Shown here piece after piece: positions 17,855 through 31,855 of a stretch of 64,000 bases of DNA. Below the pieces are notes generated by a model. It searched no databases. It saw only the letters and a program-made list of their open reading frames with translations, and was not told the origin of the DNA. Numbering within the stretch: the stretch's first letter is position 1; the number at the start of each line of letters is the position of its first letter. This DNA comes from Kitasatospora griseola (GTDB taxonomy: Bacteria > Actinomycetota > Actinomycetes > Streptomycetales > Streptomycetaceae): the NCBI RefSeq assembly GCF_014648555.1, contig NZ_BMRI01000010.1, forward strand, positions 23,601 to 87,600. Direction: 5' to 3'. The position numbers and the translations under genes were made by a program.

Positions 17855-17951
17855 GGCTCAAGTTTCGCAGTGGCGAGCACCACCGGGTGCTCCCTACGCC
17901 GCCCTGTCTCGCATCCGCCGGCTCTCCCGCTCACCTGTACGCTTGTTCTCC

Positions 17952-19001
17952 GTGTCTGCACCTGCCTCGGAGTCCGAAATCCGTACCGTGACAGCCCTCG
18001 CCTCTCGGCGGCCGGTGGTTCCGGCCGAGCGGCTGGTGGCCGAGATGGTGCCGCCGCCGCGGTTCGCCGGTGTGAGTTTCGGCAGTTACCTGCCGGATTC
18101 CTCGCAGCCGAGCCAGTACGAGGCCGTGCAGATCCTGGAGGGTTTCGCGGCGAGCCTGAACGCGGGTGCGGAGCCGGTGAAGCGCGGATGGTTCCGGCGG
18201 TCCGCGCCGGCGCCGAGCGGGCCGGCGGGGATCTACCTGGACGGCGGGTACGGCGTAGGAAAAACGCATCTGCTGGCGTCGCTGTGGCACGCCGTGCCGG
18301 GGCCGAAGGCGTTCGGCACGTTCGTCGAGCTGACCAACCTGGTCGGGGCGCTGACGTTCCAGGGTGCGGTGAAGACGCTGAGCTCGCACCGGCTGCTGTG
18401 CATCGACGAGTTCGAGCTGGACGACCCGGGCGACACCGTGCTGGTGTCGACGCTGCTGAGCCGGCTGGTGGAGAACGGCGTCAAGCTCTGCGCGACGTCG
18501 AACACGCTGCCGGAGAAGCTCGGTGAGGGCCGGTTCGCCGCCGCCGACTTCATGCGGGAGATCCAGGGCCTGTCCTCGCACTTCCGCCCGGTGCGGATCG
18601 ACGGCCAGGACTACCGCCACCGCGGTCTCCCGGACGCGCCGCCGCCGTACACCGACGCCGAGGTGACGGACCGCGCGGCCACCGCCCCGGGCGCTTCGCT
18701 GGACGACTTCGACGCCCTGCTGGAGCACCTGAAGGAGGTGCACCCCAGCCGCTACGGCGCCTTGCTGGACGACATCGGCTCGGTCTTCCTGCGCGGCGTC
18801 CGCCAGGTCGACGACCAGGCGACCGCGCTGCGCCTGGTGGTGCTGGCGGACCGGATGTACGACCGGGAGCTGCCGATCACCGCGTCCGGCGTGCCGTTCG
18901 ACCAGGTGTTCACCGAGGAGATGCTGCGCGGCGGCTACCGGAAGAAGTACCTGCGGGCGGTGTCCCGGCTGGTCGCGCTGGCCCGCGACTCCGCCAAGTA
19001 G
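17952..19001 (+). CDS. zapE: Cell division protein ZapE (AFG1-like ATPase)
   Basis: 349 residues. AFG1/ZapE-type P-loop ATPase with Walker A GGYGVGKTHLLAS (about residue 98), Walker B LLCIDEFELDD (about 152) and the sensor stretch CATSNTLPEKLGEGRF. In proteobacteria ZapE binds FtsZ at late division; the role in actinobacteria is less clear. The GTG at 17952 gives a normal family length; the frame is open further upstream but overlaps the divergent gene. Confidence 0.85.
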   Translation: MSAPASESEIRTVTALASRRPVVPAERLVAEMVPPPRFAGVSFGSYLPDSSQPSQYEAVQILEGFAASLNAGAEPVKRGWFRRSAPAPSGPAGIYLDGGYGVGKTHLLASLWHAVPGPKAFGTFVELTNLVGALTFQGAVKTLSSHRLLCIDEFELDDPGDTVLVSTLLSRLVENGVKLCATSNTLPEKLGEGRFAAADFMREIQGLSSHFRPVRIDGQDYRHRGLPDAPPPYTDAEVTDRAATAPGASLDDFDALLEHLKEVHPSRYGALLDDIGSVFLRGVRQVDDQATALRLVVLADRMYDRELPITASGVPFDQVFTEEMLRGGYRKKYLRAVSRLVALARDSAK

Positions 19002-19022
19002 TCCGGCCCGGCCGGCCGCGTC

Positions 19023-19571
19023 TCAGTCGTACAGGGTGACGCCCGGCAGCGGCCGGCCGTCGGCGTCGAACAGCGGCGTTCCGCAGTCGCAGCGCTCCCC
19101 GGCCAGGGTTTCGCCGGGCGGCAGCTGCCAGACCAACTGCTGCCCGCAGCCGGGGCAGTCCAGACAGACCAGGGTCGGCTCGGCGCCCCACGGCAGTACC
19201 GGGCTGTCCCGGTGGGTCAGCTCGGGCGGTTCGCCGGTTCGCGCGACCAACACGGTGTAGGCGTCGTCGCCCTGGTGCACCAGCAGGAGCGTGCAGTCGA
19301 GGCCCGCCAGCACCGCGGACAGGTGGTCGAGCTGGCGGACGGGAAGGTCGCCGCGCCGCAGCGTCGGGTCCTGCTCGGCGGTCCGGCGGACGACGGTGTC
19401 GTCGACGTCCGCCGGGTCCGCCCCGAAGGCCCGTACCCGCTCGGCCACGAACGCCGCGAGCAGGCCGGGCGACTCCTCGCCGCTCCAGTCCATGGCGAAG
19501 GCCACTTGGTCGACGTCGACCCCGCGGGCCCGTTCGTCGGGCGTGAGCACCAGTTCGTCCAGCTCCGTCAT
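19023..19571 (-). CDS. Conserved hypothetical protein with C-terminal zinc ribbon
   Basis: 182 residues, acidic. The N-terminal two thirds have no motif that I know. The C terminus carries two Cys pairs (CLDCPGC and CDCG) about 25 residues apart, spacing typical of a zinc ribbon. The frame extends 3 codons upstream, but the ATG at 19571 (MTELDELV) is the likely start. It converges on zapE and is divergent from uvrB. Confidence 0.6.
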   Translation of the reverse strand: MTELDELVLTPDERARGVDVDQVAFAMDWSGEESPGLLAAFVAERVRAFGADPADVDDTVVRRTAEQDPTLRRGDLPVRQLDHLSAVLAGLDCTLLLVHQGDDAYTVLVARTGEPPELTHRDSPVLPWGAEPTLVCLDCPGCGQQLVWQLPPGETLAGERCDCGTPLFDADGRPLPGVTLYD

Positions 19572-19594
19572 GCCGGGCACGCTAGCGGTGTCCG

Positions 19595-19626
19595 CCGACA
19601 GTCCGGGACGAGCCCCGGACTGTCGG
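19595..19626. repeat. 13-bp inverted repeat upstream of uvrB
   Basis: CCGACAGTCCGGG, six bases, CCCGGACTGTCGG. A perfect interrupted palindrome 22 bp before the uvrB start and 23 bp before the divergent gene. Size and position suit a regulator operator; it does not match the actinobacterial LexA box. Confidence 0.6.
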
Positions 19627-19648
19627 TGGCCGGTCGTACCGTGGAGGC

Positions 19649-21739
<2,091 letters not shown>

Positions 21740-21906
21740 TCCGAACGGTCCGAAACGGCCGTCATGTCGTGGTTCTGCCACAGTCCCGCCGTCCCGGACC
21801 GGGGCGGCGGGGCGGCAGCGTAGGGTGGTGCGCGACCGGCGTGGGGCCAGGACGCTCCTGTCACGGCCGGTCGGGTGCGAGACCGGGGGCAACCCGGAGG
21901 AATGGG

Positions 21907-22497
21907 GTGGTCGGCGTGTCGGTGAGCCTGGCGAAGGGTCAGAGCGTCAGCCTGGCGAAGTCCAGCGGCGGAACGCTGAGCGTGGTCCGGATGGGTCTCG
22001 GCTGGAAGTCCGCTCCGGGCAAGCGCGGCTTCTTCAGCCGCCGCCCGAAGGAGATCGACCTGGACGCGTCCGCCCTGCTGTACGACGGCAAGGCGATGAG
22101 CGACGTGGTGTTCTTCTCGCACCTGGTCAGCAACGACGGGTCGGTGCAGCACACCGGCGACAACCTGGTCGGCGGCGTCGGCGCGGGCGAGGACGACGAG
22201 AGCATCCTGGTCGACCTGACCAAGGTGCCGCGCCGGGTCACCCAGATCGTGTTCACCGTCAGCTCGTACAGCGGCCAGAACTTCCTGGAGGTGCAGAACG
22301 CGCACTGCCGGCTGGTCGACGAGACCACCGGCCAGGAGCTGGCCCGCTACGACCTCGCCGGCGGCGGCACCCACACCGGGCAGATCATGGCCAAGGTGGA
22401 GCGGGAGGGCACGGGCTGGAAGATGACCGCGATCGGCGCGCCCGCCACCGGCCGCACCTTCCGGGACATGCTGCCGTTCGTCGAGCCCTTCCTGTAG
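21907..22497 (+). CDS. TerD-family stress protein
   Basis: 196 residues. Calcium-binding TerD fold: motifs IDLDASALLYD, FFSHLVSNDGSVQHTGDN and GEDDESILVDL carry the acidic residues that hold Ca2+. TerD proteins contribute to tellurite, oxidative and phage stress responses. Its N terminus is unusual for having a basic insert (KRGFFSRRPK). The GTG at 21907 sits 6 bases after GGAGGA. TerC is the next gene, so the two may act together, although a riboswitch separates them. Confidence 0.9.
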   Translation: MVGVSVSLAKGQSVSLAKSSGGTLSVVRMGLGWKSAPGKRGFFSRRPKEIDLDASALLYDGKAMSDVVFFSHLVSNDGSVQHTGDNLVGGVGAGEDDESILVDLTKVPRRVTQIVFTVSSYSGQNFLEVQNAHCRLVDETTGQELARYDLAGGGTHTGQIMAKVEREGTGWKMTAIGAPATGRTFRDMLPFVEPFL

Positions 22498-22567
22498 GCC
22501 CGACCGGCCCGACCCGAGGGCATCCCTTTACCTTCTTTACCTTCCCTTGGTGTTCCTGTTACTCTCG

Positions 22568-22724
22568 ACGGGAGCGGAGGGGAGTATTCCCCGTTCAGTG
22601 ACCCCGTCATCACGGCTGCCCGTCGCGGCATCCCGGGGCGCTGGCCGTGCGGCGCCGACCGATGGGCGTGCCGTGCGGCGGAAGAGACCTCCGGCAGTGA
22701 CGATGTTCGCCTAGCTGCCGGAGG
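22568..22724 (+). promoter_or_regulatory. Probable yybP-ykoY Mn2+ riboswitch before terC
   Basis: The 235-bp leader of terC contains the two hallmark loops of the yybP-ykoY class: GGGGAGTA at 22579-22586 and CCCGTCATCACGG at 22603-22615, with GC-rich stems between and after. TerC/Alx-type transporters are among the best-known targets of this class, which senses Mn2+. The 3-prime part is a hairpin that covers the terC ribosome-binding site. Pattern reading by eye, no covariance score. Confidence 0.7.
22688..22724 (+). promoter_or_regulatory. SD-sequestering hairpin of terC
   Basis: CCTCCGGCAG at 22688 pairs perfectly with CTGCCGGAGG at 22715; the right arm contains the GGAGG ribosome-binding site (22720-22724) 7 bases before the terC ATG. 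It probably acts as the off-state of the riboswitch, giving translational control. Confidence 0.7.
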
Positions 22725-22731
22725 AGCAGTC

Positions 22732-23712
22732 ATGGACGTTTCCGCAGGCCTGTGGGTCGGCACCATCGCGGTGCTGGCCCTGTTGATCCTGGCCGATTTC
22801 TTCATCGGCGGTCGCAAGCCGCACGAGGTCTCCATCAAGGAGGCCGGGATCTGGACCGCGGTCTGGGTCGTGCTGGCGGCGCTGTTCGGTGGATTCCTGT
22901 GGTGGTACGGCGGCGGGCAGCCGGCCGGGGAGTTCTTCGCCGGTTACATCACCGAGAAGTCGCTCAGCGTCGACAACCTGTTCGTGTTCATCCTGATCAT
23001 GGGCAAGTTCGCGGTGCCGAAGATCTACCAGCAGCGCGTGCTGATGTTCGGTGTGATCATCGCCCTGGTGCTCCGGGCGGTCTTCATCGCCGGCGGCGCG
23101 GCGCTGGTCTCCAGCTTCTCCTGGGTGTTCTTCATCTTCGGCGGGTTCCTGATCTGGACCGCCTGGAAGCTGCTCAAGGAGGCCCGCGCCGAGGAGGAGG
23201 GCGAGGAGGACTTCGAGGAGAACCGGCTGCTCAAGTCGATCCAGCAGCGCGTCCCGTCCACCGACCAGTACCACGGCACCAAGCTGTTCGTCCGGGAGAA
23301 CGGCCGCCGGCTGATGACCCCGATGCTGATCGTGATGATCGCGATCGGCACCACCGACGTGTTGTTCGCGCTGGACTCGATCCCCGCCATCTTCGGTCTC
23401 ACCCAGGACCCGTACATCGTCTTCACCGCCAACGCCTTCGCGCTGATGGGTCTGCGGCAGCTGTACTTCCTGATCGGCGGGCTGCTGAAGAAGCTGGTCC
23501 ACCTCTCCTACGGCCTGTCGGTGATCCTCGGCTTCATCGGCGTGAAGCTGGTGCTGCACGCGCTGCACGAGGCCGGGGTGCACGTCCCGGAGATCAGCAT
23601 CCCGGTGTCGCTGGGCTTCATCCTGCTGACCCTGGCGGTCACCACCGTCACCAGCCTGATCGCCGCGCGCAAGCAGGACGACTCCCACAAGCCGGAGAAG
23701 ATCGAGGCCTGA
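22732..23712 (+). CDS. TerC/Alx-family membrane protein
   Basis: 326 residues, about nine transmembrane helices. Conserved acidic membrane motifs EKSLSVDNLFVF and DVLFALDSIPAIF are present, and a charged loop (EEEGEEDFEE) lies in the middle. The Alx/TerC group is linked to Mn2+ efflux and metalation of secreted proteins. The ATG at 22732 follows GGAGGAG. The leader carries a likely Mn2+ riboswitch, in agreement with a Mn2+ export role. Confidence 0.93.
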   Translation: MDVSAGLWVGTIAVLALLILADFFIGGRKPHEVSIKEAGIWTAVWVVLAALFGGFLWWYGGGQPAGEFFAGYITEKSLSVDNLFVFILIMGKFAVPKIYQQRVLMFGVIIALVLRAVFIAGGAALVSSFSWVFFIFGGFLIWTAWKLLKEARAEEEGEEDFEENRLLKSIQQRVPSTDQYHGTKLFVRENGRRLMTPMLIVMIAIGTTDVLFALDSIPAIFGLTQDPYIVFTANAFALMGLRQLYFLIGGLLKKLVHLSYGLSVILGFIGVKLVLHALHEAGVHVPEISIPVSLGFILLTLAVTTVTSLIAARKQDDSHKPEKIEA

Positions 23713-23714
23713 CG

Positions 23715-23758
23715 GCACGCACGAGGGCCCCCGCTCCGGCGGGGGCCCTCGTGCGTGC
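23715..23758. terminator. Bidirectional terminator after terC
   Basis: A 20-bp perfect stem (GCACGCACGAGGGCCCCCGC and its complement) around a TCCG loop, in the 49-bp gap between two converging genes. Confidence 0.9.
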
Positions 23759-23761
23759 GGC

Positions 23762-24415
23762 TCACCAGCCGCGTTCGCGCCACTCCGGCAGGTGCGGGCG
23801 CTCGGCGCCCAGCGTGGTGTCGTTGCCGTGGCCCGGATAGACCCAGGTCTCGTCCGGGAGGACGTCGAAGATCTTCCCGTTGACGTCCCGGAACAGCGAG
23901 TCGAAGGCGGCCGGGTCGCCCCAGGTGTTGCCCACCCCGCCCGGGAACAGGCAGTCGCCGGTGAACAGGTGGGGGTGGCCCTGCGGGTCGTCGTAGACCA
24001 GCACGATCGCGCCGGGGGTGTGGCCGACCAGGTGGCGGACGGTCAGCTCGATCTGCCCGACCCGGAGCACCGAGCCGTCCTCCAGCGGGACGTCGGTGGG
24101 CACGTCGATGCCCTCCGCGTCGATCCGCCCGGCCGCGGTGCGCGCCCCGGTGGCGGCGACCACCTCGGCCAGCGCGCCCCAGTGGTCGTGGTGCCGGTGG
24201 GTGGTGACCACCATGGCCAGCCGGCTGCCCACGGTCTCCAGCAGCACCGGCGCCTCGGCGGCCGCGTCGATCAGCAGCTGCTCGTCGGTGGCCCGGCACC
24301 GCAGCAGGTAGGCGTTGTTGTCGTACGGTCCGACCGCCACCTTGGTGATGATCAGGTGGGCCAGCTCCCGGACGTCCGGCGCACCGCCGACCTTGACCGT
24401 TCCGTGGTACGTCAT
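23762..24415 (-). CDS. MBL-fold hydrolase, glyoxalase II-like
   Basis: 217 residues. Metallo-beta-lactamase fold with the metal motif TTHRHHDHWGAL (THxHxDH form), further ligands GHTPGAI, FTGDCLF and YPGHGND. Likely a thioester or hydroxyacyl hydrolase; substrate unknown. ATG at 24415 follows GAGGAG. 47 bp downstream of a maleylpyruvate-isomerase-family gene on the same strand, a pairing seen in mycothiol- or detoxification-related loci. Confidence 0.88.
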   Translation of the reverse strand: MTYHGTVKVGGAPDVRELAHLIITKVAVGPYDNNAYLLRCRATDEQLLIDAAAEAPVLLETVGSRLAMVVTTHRHHDHWGALAEVVAATGARTAAGRIDAEGIDVPTDVPLEDGSVLRVGQIELTVRHLVGHTPGAIVLVYDDPQGHPHLFTGDCLFPGGVGNTWGDPAAFDSLFRDVNGKIFDVLPDETWVYPGHGNDTTLGAERPHLPEWRERGW

Positions 24416-24462
24416 CACGTCGCTCCTCGCTGCCGCTGGGGGTGTCCCGTCAACCGGCACCA

Positions 24463-25215
24463 TCATCCCATCGGGGGCAGCTCGGGCAGGGCGGTGCGCG
24501 CGTCGACCAGGCCCTCGTGGCCGCGGTGCACCTGCAGGCCGTCGCCGTCCGAACGCCCGGACAGCCAGCCGGTGAGCGCCCGGACCGGGCCCTCGACGGT
24601 CAGCTCCGGCTCGCCCGCGCCGCCGAGCCGGGCCTCCAGTCCGGCGTCCTCGGCGATCAGCCGGACCGTCGGCAGGCCGTCGAGGGCGCCGAAGTGGGCG
24701 CCCAGGCGCCGGAACTCGGCGATCGCGAACGGCTCCGACCAGTGCGCCGGGGTGTAGCCGGCGTTCAGGTCGACGTGGTGGTACTCCAGCTCGGCCAGCC
24801 GCTTCCCGGGCAGCTGCCAGGCCGGGAAGGTGTAGCCGGAGCGGTGGGTGAGGGTGGCCTGCCAGTGCTCGGGGGCGAGCAGCCGGGCGGCGTCCACGAA
24901 GCGCTGCTGGCTGTCCCGGACGTCGGCCAGCTGCACCTCCAGCGGCCGGCCGGAGCCGGCCTCGATGTCGGCGTCCCGGGCGGCCGGGCTCGCGTACTGC
25001 GGGATGTCCCGGCCGGTGCGGGCGCCGGTCAGCAGGTTGACCAGCGAGTCGGCGTTGCGGGCGATGTGCGCCAGCACGTGGCCGCGGGTCCAGCCGGGCA
25101 GCCCGGACGGTTCGAACACGTCGTCGGGCTTCAGCTCGGACAGAGTGTGCAGCAGGACGTCGGTGCTCTCGACAGTGGCCCGCAACTGCTCGGCTGCGGT
25201 GGTCGCGTCGCTCAT
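24463..25215 (-). CDS. Maleylpyruvate isomerase family (DinB-like) protein
   Basis: 250 residues. The N-terminal DinB-like four-helix domain (about 1-165) has the MDMPI motifs [20 protein letters not shown] and [12 protein letters not shown], whose His residues bind metal. The C-terminal domain (about 175-245) resembles the sterol-carrier-like half of mycothiol-dependent maleylpyruvate isomerase. Members transfer or isomerise with mycothiol; the true substrate is not given by the sequence. ATG 25215 is preceded by AAAGG. Confidence 0.85.
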   Translation of the reverse strand: MSDATTAAEQLRATVESTDVLLHTLSELKPDDVFEPSGLPGWTRGHVLAHIARNADSLVNLLTGARTGRDIPQYASPAARDADIEAGSGRPLEVQLADVRDSQQRFVDAARLLAPEHWQATLTHRSGYTFPAWQLPGKRLAELEYHHVDLNAGYTPAHWSEPFAIAEFRRLGAHFGALDGLPTVRLIAEDAGLEARLGGAGEPELTVEGPVRALTGWLSGRSDGDGLQVHRGHEGLVDARTALPELPPMG

Positions 25216-25454
25216 CGGGTGGTGCCTTTCGACGGGTCGGTGGCGCGGTTCCGGGCGGTTCTCGACCGGCCCGGGCCGTTGCCCGGAACGGTTGTCAGTC
25301 GTTGACGCTACCGTCGGCCGCGGGTGCCGTTCACTCAATTGGGTGGACCCCGCTGGACAGGTTCGGTATTCGAACAGATGAGCTAGTACGCTGGCGGGCG
25401 CATCCTGGAAGAAGCACACCTCACATTTCGACCCGGAGAAAGGCGCCAGTAGCA

Positions 25455-28331
<2,877 letters not shown>

Positions 28332-28362
28332 CCCCCGCGAAGGCGGGCGGCGAGCGTCGACG

Positions 28363-28403
28363 AGGTCCGCCCGGGGAGAGCATGAGGCTCCCCGGGCGGA
28401 CCT
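28363..28403 (+). terminator. Terminator of uvrA
   Basis: AGGTCCGCCCGGGGA, 11-base loop, TCCCCGGGCGGACCT: 15-bp perfect stem followed by TGTTGTG, 32 bp after the uvrA stop. Confidence 0.8.
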
Positions 28404-28454
28404 TGTTGTGCGTGCTACGTTGCTGGCGCCCTTCCCCGCACCGAGGAGTTCCCG

Positions 28455-28865
28455 ATGTCCGAGCCCGTCGCGTCCCGTCGTACCGTCCTCTGCTGCGCGG
28501 CCGTCGCACTGGCGGGTGCCACGGCGGCCGGCTGCTCGTCCAGCGGCGGCAAGGAGGAGACCAAGTCCGCCGGCCCGATCGATCTCGGCTCGGCCGCGGG
28601 CATCCCGGTCGGCGGCGGCAAGGTGTACCGCGACCAGGCCGTCGTCGTGACGCAGCCGACCGCGGGCGAGTACAAGGCCTTCAGCGCGAAGTGCACGCAC
28701 GCCGGCTGCCTGGTCAACGGCGTGGCCAAGGAACAGATCCAGTGCCTGTGCCACGGCAGCCGTTTCGCGATCACCGACGGCGCGGTGCTGGACGGCCCGG
28801 CCCCGAAGCCGCTGCCGGAGTACAAGGTCGCGCTGCAGAACGGGAACCTGGAGGTCACCAAGTAG
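28455..28865 (+). CDS. Tat-exported Rieske [2Fe-2S] lipoprotein
   Basis: 136 residues. The N terminus has a twin-arginine start (SRRTVLCCAAVALAG) and a lipobox (ATAAGC), so it is probably folded inside, exported by Tat and lipid-anchored. The Rieske ligand pairs are complete: CTHAGC and CLCHGSRF (Cys-x-His and Cys-x2-His types). The redox partner is unknown; similar small Rieske proteins are common in actinomycete membranes. Its position between uvrA and uvrC is conserved in my recollection of streptomycetes, with no evident link to DNA repair. Confidence 0.9.
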   Translation: MSEPVASRRTVLCCAAVALAGATAAGCSSSGGKEETKSAGPIDLGSAAGIPVGGGKVYRDQAVVVTQPTAGEYKAFSAKCTHAGCLVNGVAKEQIQCLCHGSRFAITDGAVLDGPAPKPLPEYKVALQNGNLEVTK

Positions 28866-28921
28866 CGTCCGCCTGTCGGTGATCGCCACGAGGTGTCGGC
28901 GCCAGTCGGTACGGTAGGAGC

Positions 28922-30913
28922 ATGGCTGACCCGTCCACCTACCGTCCGGCTCCGGGGGCGATCCCGCTCTCGCCCGGGGTGTACAAGTTCCGTGACACGC
29001 ACGGGCGGGTCATCTACGTCGGCAAGGCGAAGAACCTGCGGCAGCGGCTGTCCTCGTACTTCCAGGACGTCGCCAACCTGCATCCGCGTACCGCGACGAT
29101 GGTGACCACCGCGGCGTCGGTGGAGTGGACGGTGGTGTCCACCGAGGTCGAGGCGCTGCAGCTGGAGTACTCCTGGATCAAGGAGTTCGACCCGCGGTTC
29201 AACGTCAAGTACCGGGACGACAAGAGCTACCCGGAGCTGGCGGTCACGCTGAACGAGGAGTTCCCGCGGGTCCAGGTGATGCGCGGGGCGCACAAGAAGG
29301 GCGTGCGCTACTTCGGCCCGTACGGGCACGCGTGGGCGATTCGCGAGACGGTCGACCTGATGCTGCGGGTGTTCCCGGTGCGGACGTGCTCGAACGGCGT
29401 GTTCAAGCGGGCCCAACAGGTCGGCCGGCCCTGCCTGTTGGGCTACATCGGCAAGTGCGCCGCGCCGTGCGTGGGCCGGGTGACCGCCGCCGAGCACCGT
29501 GAACTCGCCGAGGAGTTCTGCGACTTCATGGCCGGCCGGACGGGCAACTACCTGCGCCGCCTGGAGCTGCAGATGCAGGACGCGGCCGCCGAGATGGAGT
29601 ACGAGAAGGCGGCCCGGCTGCGCGACGACCTGGGGGCGCTGCGGCGCGCGATGGAGAAGAACGCGGTGGTGCTGGGTGACGGCACCGACGCGGACCTGCT
29701 GGCGGTCGCCGAGGACGAGCTCGAAGCGGCCGTGCAGATCTTCCACGTCCGCGGCGGCCGGGTGCGCGGTCAGCGCGGCTGGGTGACCGACAAGGTCGAG
29801 GACGTGGACACGGCGGGCCTGGTCGAGCACGCGCTGCAGCAGCTGTACGGCGCGGGCACCGAGCAGGTGCCGCGCGAGGTGCTGGTGCCGGCGATGCCGG
29901 AGGAGGCCGTGCACGAGTGGCTGTCGGGCCTGCGCGGCGCCCAGGTCGATCTGCGGGTGCCGCAGCGCGGCGACAAGAAGGACCTGATGGAGACGGTGCA
30001 GCGGAACGCCCAGCAGGCGCTGGCGCTGCACAAGACCAAGCGCGCCTCGGACCTGACGACCCGCAGCCGGGCGCTCCAGGAGATCGCCGAGGCGCTGGAG
30101 CTGGACTCGGCGCCGCTGCGGATCGAGTGCTTCGACATCTCGCACCTGCAGGGTGAGGACGTGGTGGCGTCCATGGTGGTGTTCGAGGACGGCCTGGTCC
30201 GCAAGAGCGAGTACCGCCGGTTCCAGATCAAGGGCTTCGAGGGCCAGGACGACGTCCGCTCGATGCACGAGGTGATCACCCGCCGGTTCCGCCGCTACCT
30301 CCAGGAGCGCGAGCAGACCGGCGAGTGGGCCGTCCCGGAGGAGGGCGAGCCGCTGATCGACGAGACCGGCCGCCCGAAGCGCTTCGCGTACCCGCCGCAG
30401 CTGCTGGTGGTCGACGGCGGCCAGCCGCAGGTCGCGGCCGCGAAGCGGGCGCTGGACGAGCTGGGCATGGACGACATCGCGGTGTGCGGCCTGGCGAAGC
30501 GGCTGGAGGAGGTGTGGCTGCCGGGGGAGGACGACCCGGTGGTGCTGCCGCGCTCCAGCGAGGGCCTGTACCTGCTGCAGCGGGTGCGCGACGAGGCGCA
30601 CCGGTTCGCCATCACCTACCAGCGCTCGAAGCGGGCCAAGCGGCTCACGGCGGGGGAACTGGACTCCGTCCCCGGCCTCGGCGAGACTCGCCGCCGGGCC
30701 CTGCTGAAGCACTTCGGTTCGCTGAAGAAGCTCCGCGCGGCCACCGTCGACGAGTTGTGCGAGGTCCCGGGGATCGGGCGCCGGACGGCCGAGACTGTTG
30801 CCGCAGCCTTGGCCTCCCGTACACCTGCCGCATTCGCAGTGAACACCGCGACCGGCGAGATCATCGAAGACAGTAGCGCCACAGCAGTACCGAGAAGCGG
30901 GGAAGAGACGTGA
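28922..30913 (+). CDS. uvrC: Excinuclease ABC subunit UvrC
   Basis: 663 residues. Makes both incisions in nucleotide excision repair. GIY-YIG nuclease at the N terminus ([19 protein letters not shown]), Cys cluster ([15 protein letters not shown]), UVR domain (about 215-250), RNase H-like endonuclease with FDISHLQG and VDGGQPQV (about 400-510), and tandem helix-hairpin-helix motifs at the end ([30 protein letters not shown]). Its stop overlaps the rapZ GTG, so they are co-translated. Confidence 0.98.
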   Translation: MADPSTYRPAPGAIPLSPGVYKFRDTHGRVIYVGKAKNLRQRLSSYFQDVANLHPRTATMVTTAASVEWTVVSTEVEALQLEYSWIKEFDPRFNVKYRDDKSYPELAVTLNEEFPRVQVMRGAHKKGVRYFGPYGHAWAIRETVDLMLRVFPVRTCSNGVFKRAQQVGRPCLLGYIGKCAAPCVGRVTAAEHRELAEEFCDFMAGRTGNYLRRLELQMQDAAAEMEYEKAARLRDDLGALRRAMEKNAVVLGDGTDADLLAVAEDELEAAVQIFHVRGGRVRGQRGWVTDKVEDVDTAGLVEHALQQLYGAGTEQVPREVLVPAMPEEAVHEWLSGLRGAQVDLRVPQRGDKKDLMETVQRNAQQALALHKTKRASDLTTRSRALQEIAEALELDSAPLRIECFDISHLQGEDVVASMVVFEDGLVRKSEYRRFQIKGFEGQDDVRSMHEVITRRFRRYLQEREQTGEWAVPEEGEPLIDETGRPKRFAYPPQLLVVDGGQPQVAAAKRALDELGMDDIAVCGLAKRLEEVWLPGEDDPVVLPRSSEGLYLLQRVRDEAHRFAITYQRSKRAKRLTAGELDSVPGLGETRRRALLKHFGSLKKLRAATVDELCEVPGIGRRTAETVAAALASRTPAAFAVNTATGEIIEDSSATAVPRSGEET

Positions 30914-31794
30914 CTGTGTCCAACGGGGGAGAGAGCACCCCCGAGCTGGTGATCATCTCCGGCATGTCCGGGGCGGGCCGGTCCACCGCGGCCAAGTGCC
31001 TGGAGGACCTCGGCTGGTTCGTGGTCGACAACCTGCCGCCAGCGCTGATTCCCACCATGGTCGACCTGGGGGCCCGCTCGCAGGGCGCGGTGCCGCGGAT
31101 CGGCGTGGTGGTCGACGTGCGCGGCCGCACGTTCTTCGACGACCTGCTGACCTCGCTGGAGGAGCTGGAGAAGCGCGGCGTCCGCCTGCGGGTGGTGTTC
31201 CTGGACTCCTCCGACGACGCCCTGGTGCGCCGCTTCGAGTCGGTGCGCCGCCCGCACCCGCTGCAGGCCGACGGCCGGATCGTCGACGGCATCGCCCGCG
31301 AGCGCGAGCTGCTCCGCGAGCTGCGCGGCGAGGCCGACCTGGTGGTCGACACCTCGAACCTCAACGTGCACCAGCTGCGCGCCAAGATGGACGCCCAGTT
31401 CGCCGGCCAGGACGAGCCGGAGCTGCGCGCCACCGTCATGTCGTTCGGCTTCAAGTACGGCCTGCCGGTCGACGCCGACCTGGTGGTGGACTGCCGCTTC
31501 CTGCCGAACCCGCACTGGGTTCCGGAGCTGCGGGCCCGTACCGGAACCGATCCGGACGTGGCAGAGTACGTGTTCCAGCAGCCCGGGGCGCAGCCCTTCC
31601 TGGACGGCTACACCGAGCTGCTGCGGATCATCACCGAGGGTTACCGCCGCGAGGGGAAGCGCTACATGACGCTTGCCGTAGGCTGCACCGGAGGCAAACA
31701 CCGCAGTGTCGCGATGTCCGAGCAGCTGACGAAACGTCTGATCGCGGACGGGGTCGAGACGGTGCTGGTCCACCGGGACATGGGCCGGGAGTAG
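30910..31794 (+). CDS. rapZ: RNase adapter / nucleotide-binding protein RapZ
   Basis: 294 residues. P-loop protein (YvcJ/RapZ) with Walker [18 protein letters not shown], middle motif RRPHPL, and the C-terminal RNA-binding [10 protein letters not shown]. In E. coli it controls GlmZ processing; in Gram-positives the role is less defined. Overlaps uvrC by 4 bases and is followed by yvcK and whiA, the classical Gram-positive order. Confidence 0.95.
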   Translation: MTVSNGGESTPELVIISGMSGAGRSTAAKCLEDLGWFVVDNLPPALIPTMVDLGARSQGAVPRIGVVVDVRGRTFFDDLLTSLEELEKRGVRLRVVFLDSSDDALVRRFESVRRPHPLQADGRIVDGIARERELLRELRGEADLVVDTSNLNVHQLRAKMDAQFAGQDEPELRATVMSFGFKYGLPVDADLVVDCRFLPNPHWVPELRARTGTDPDVAEYVFQQPGAQPFLDGYTELLRIITEGYRREGKRYMTLAVGCTGGKHRSVAMSEQLTKRLIADGVETVLVHRDMGRE

Positions 31795-31855
31795 CGGCCG
31801 GGAACCACCCGTACCGCCGCCCCGGCCGTGCACGAGACAGGAACATGGGGTCGGC

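Noticed and set aside
25370-25400. LexA-like site before uvrA (TTCGAACAGATGAGC)
   Set aside because: Only the left half fits TCGAAC; the right half matches about three of six bases. The nearby GTTCG-N5-CGAAC has the arms in the wrong order.
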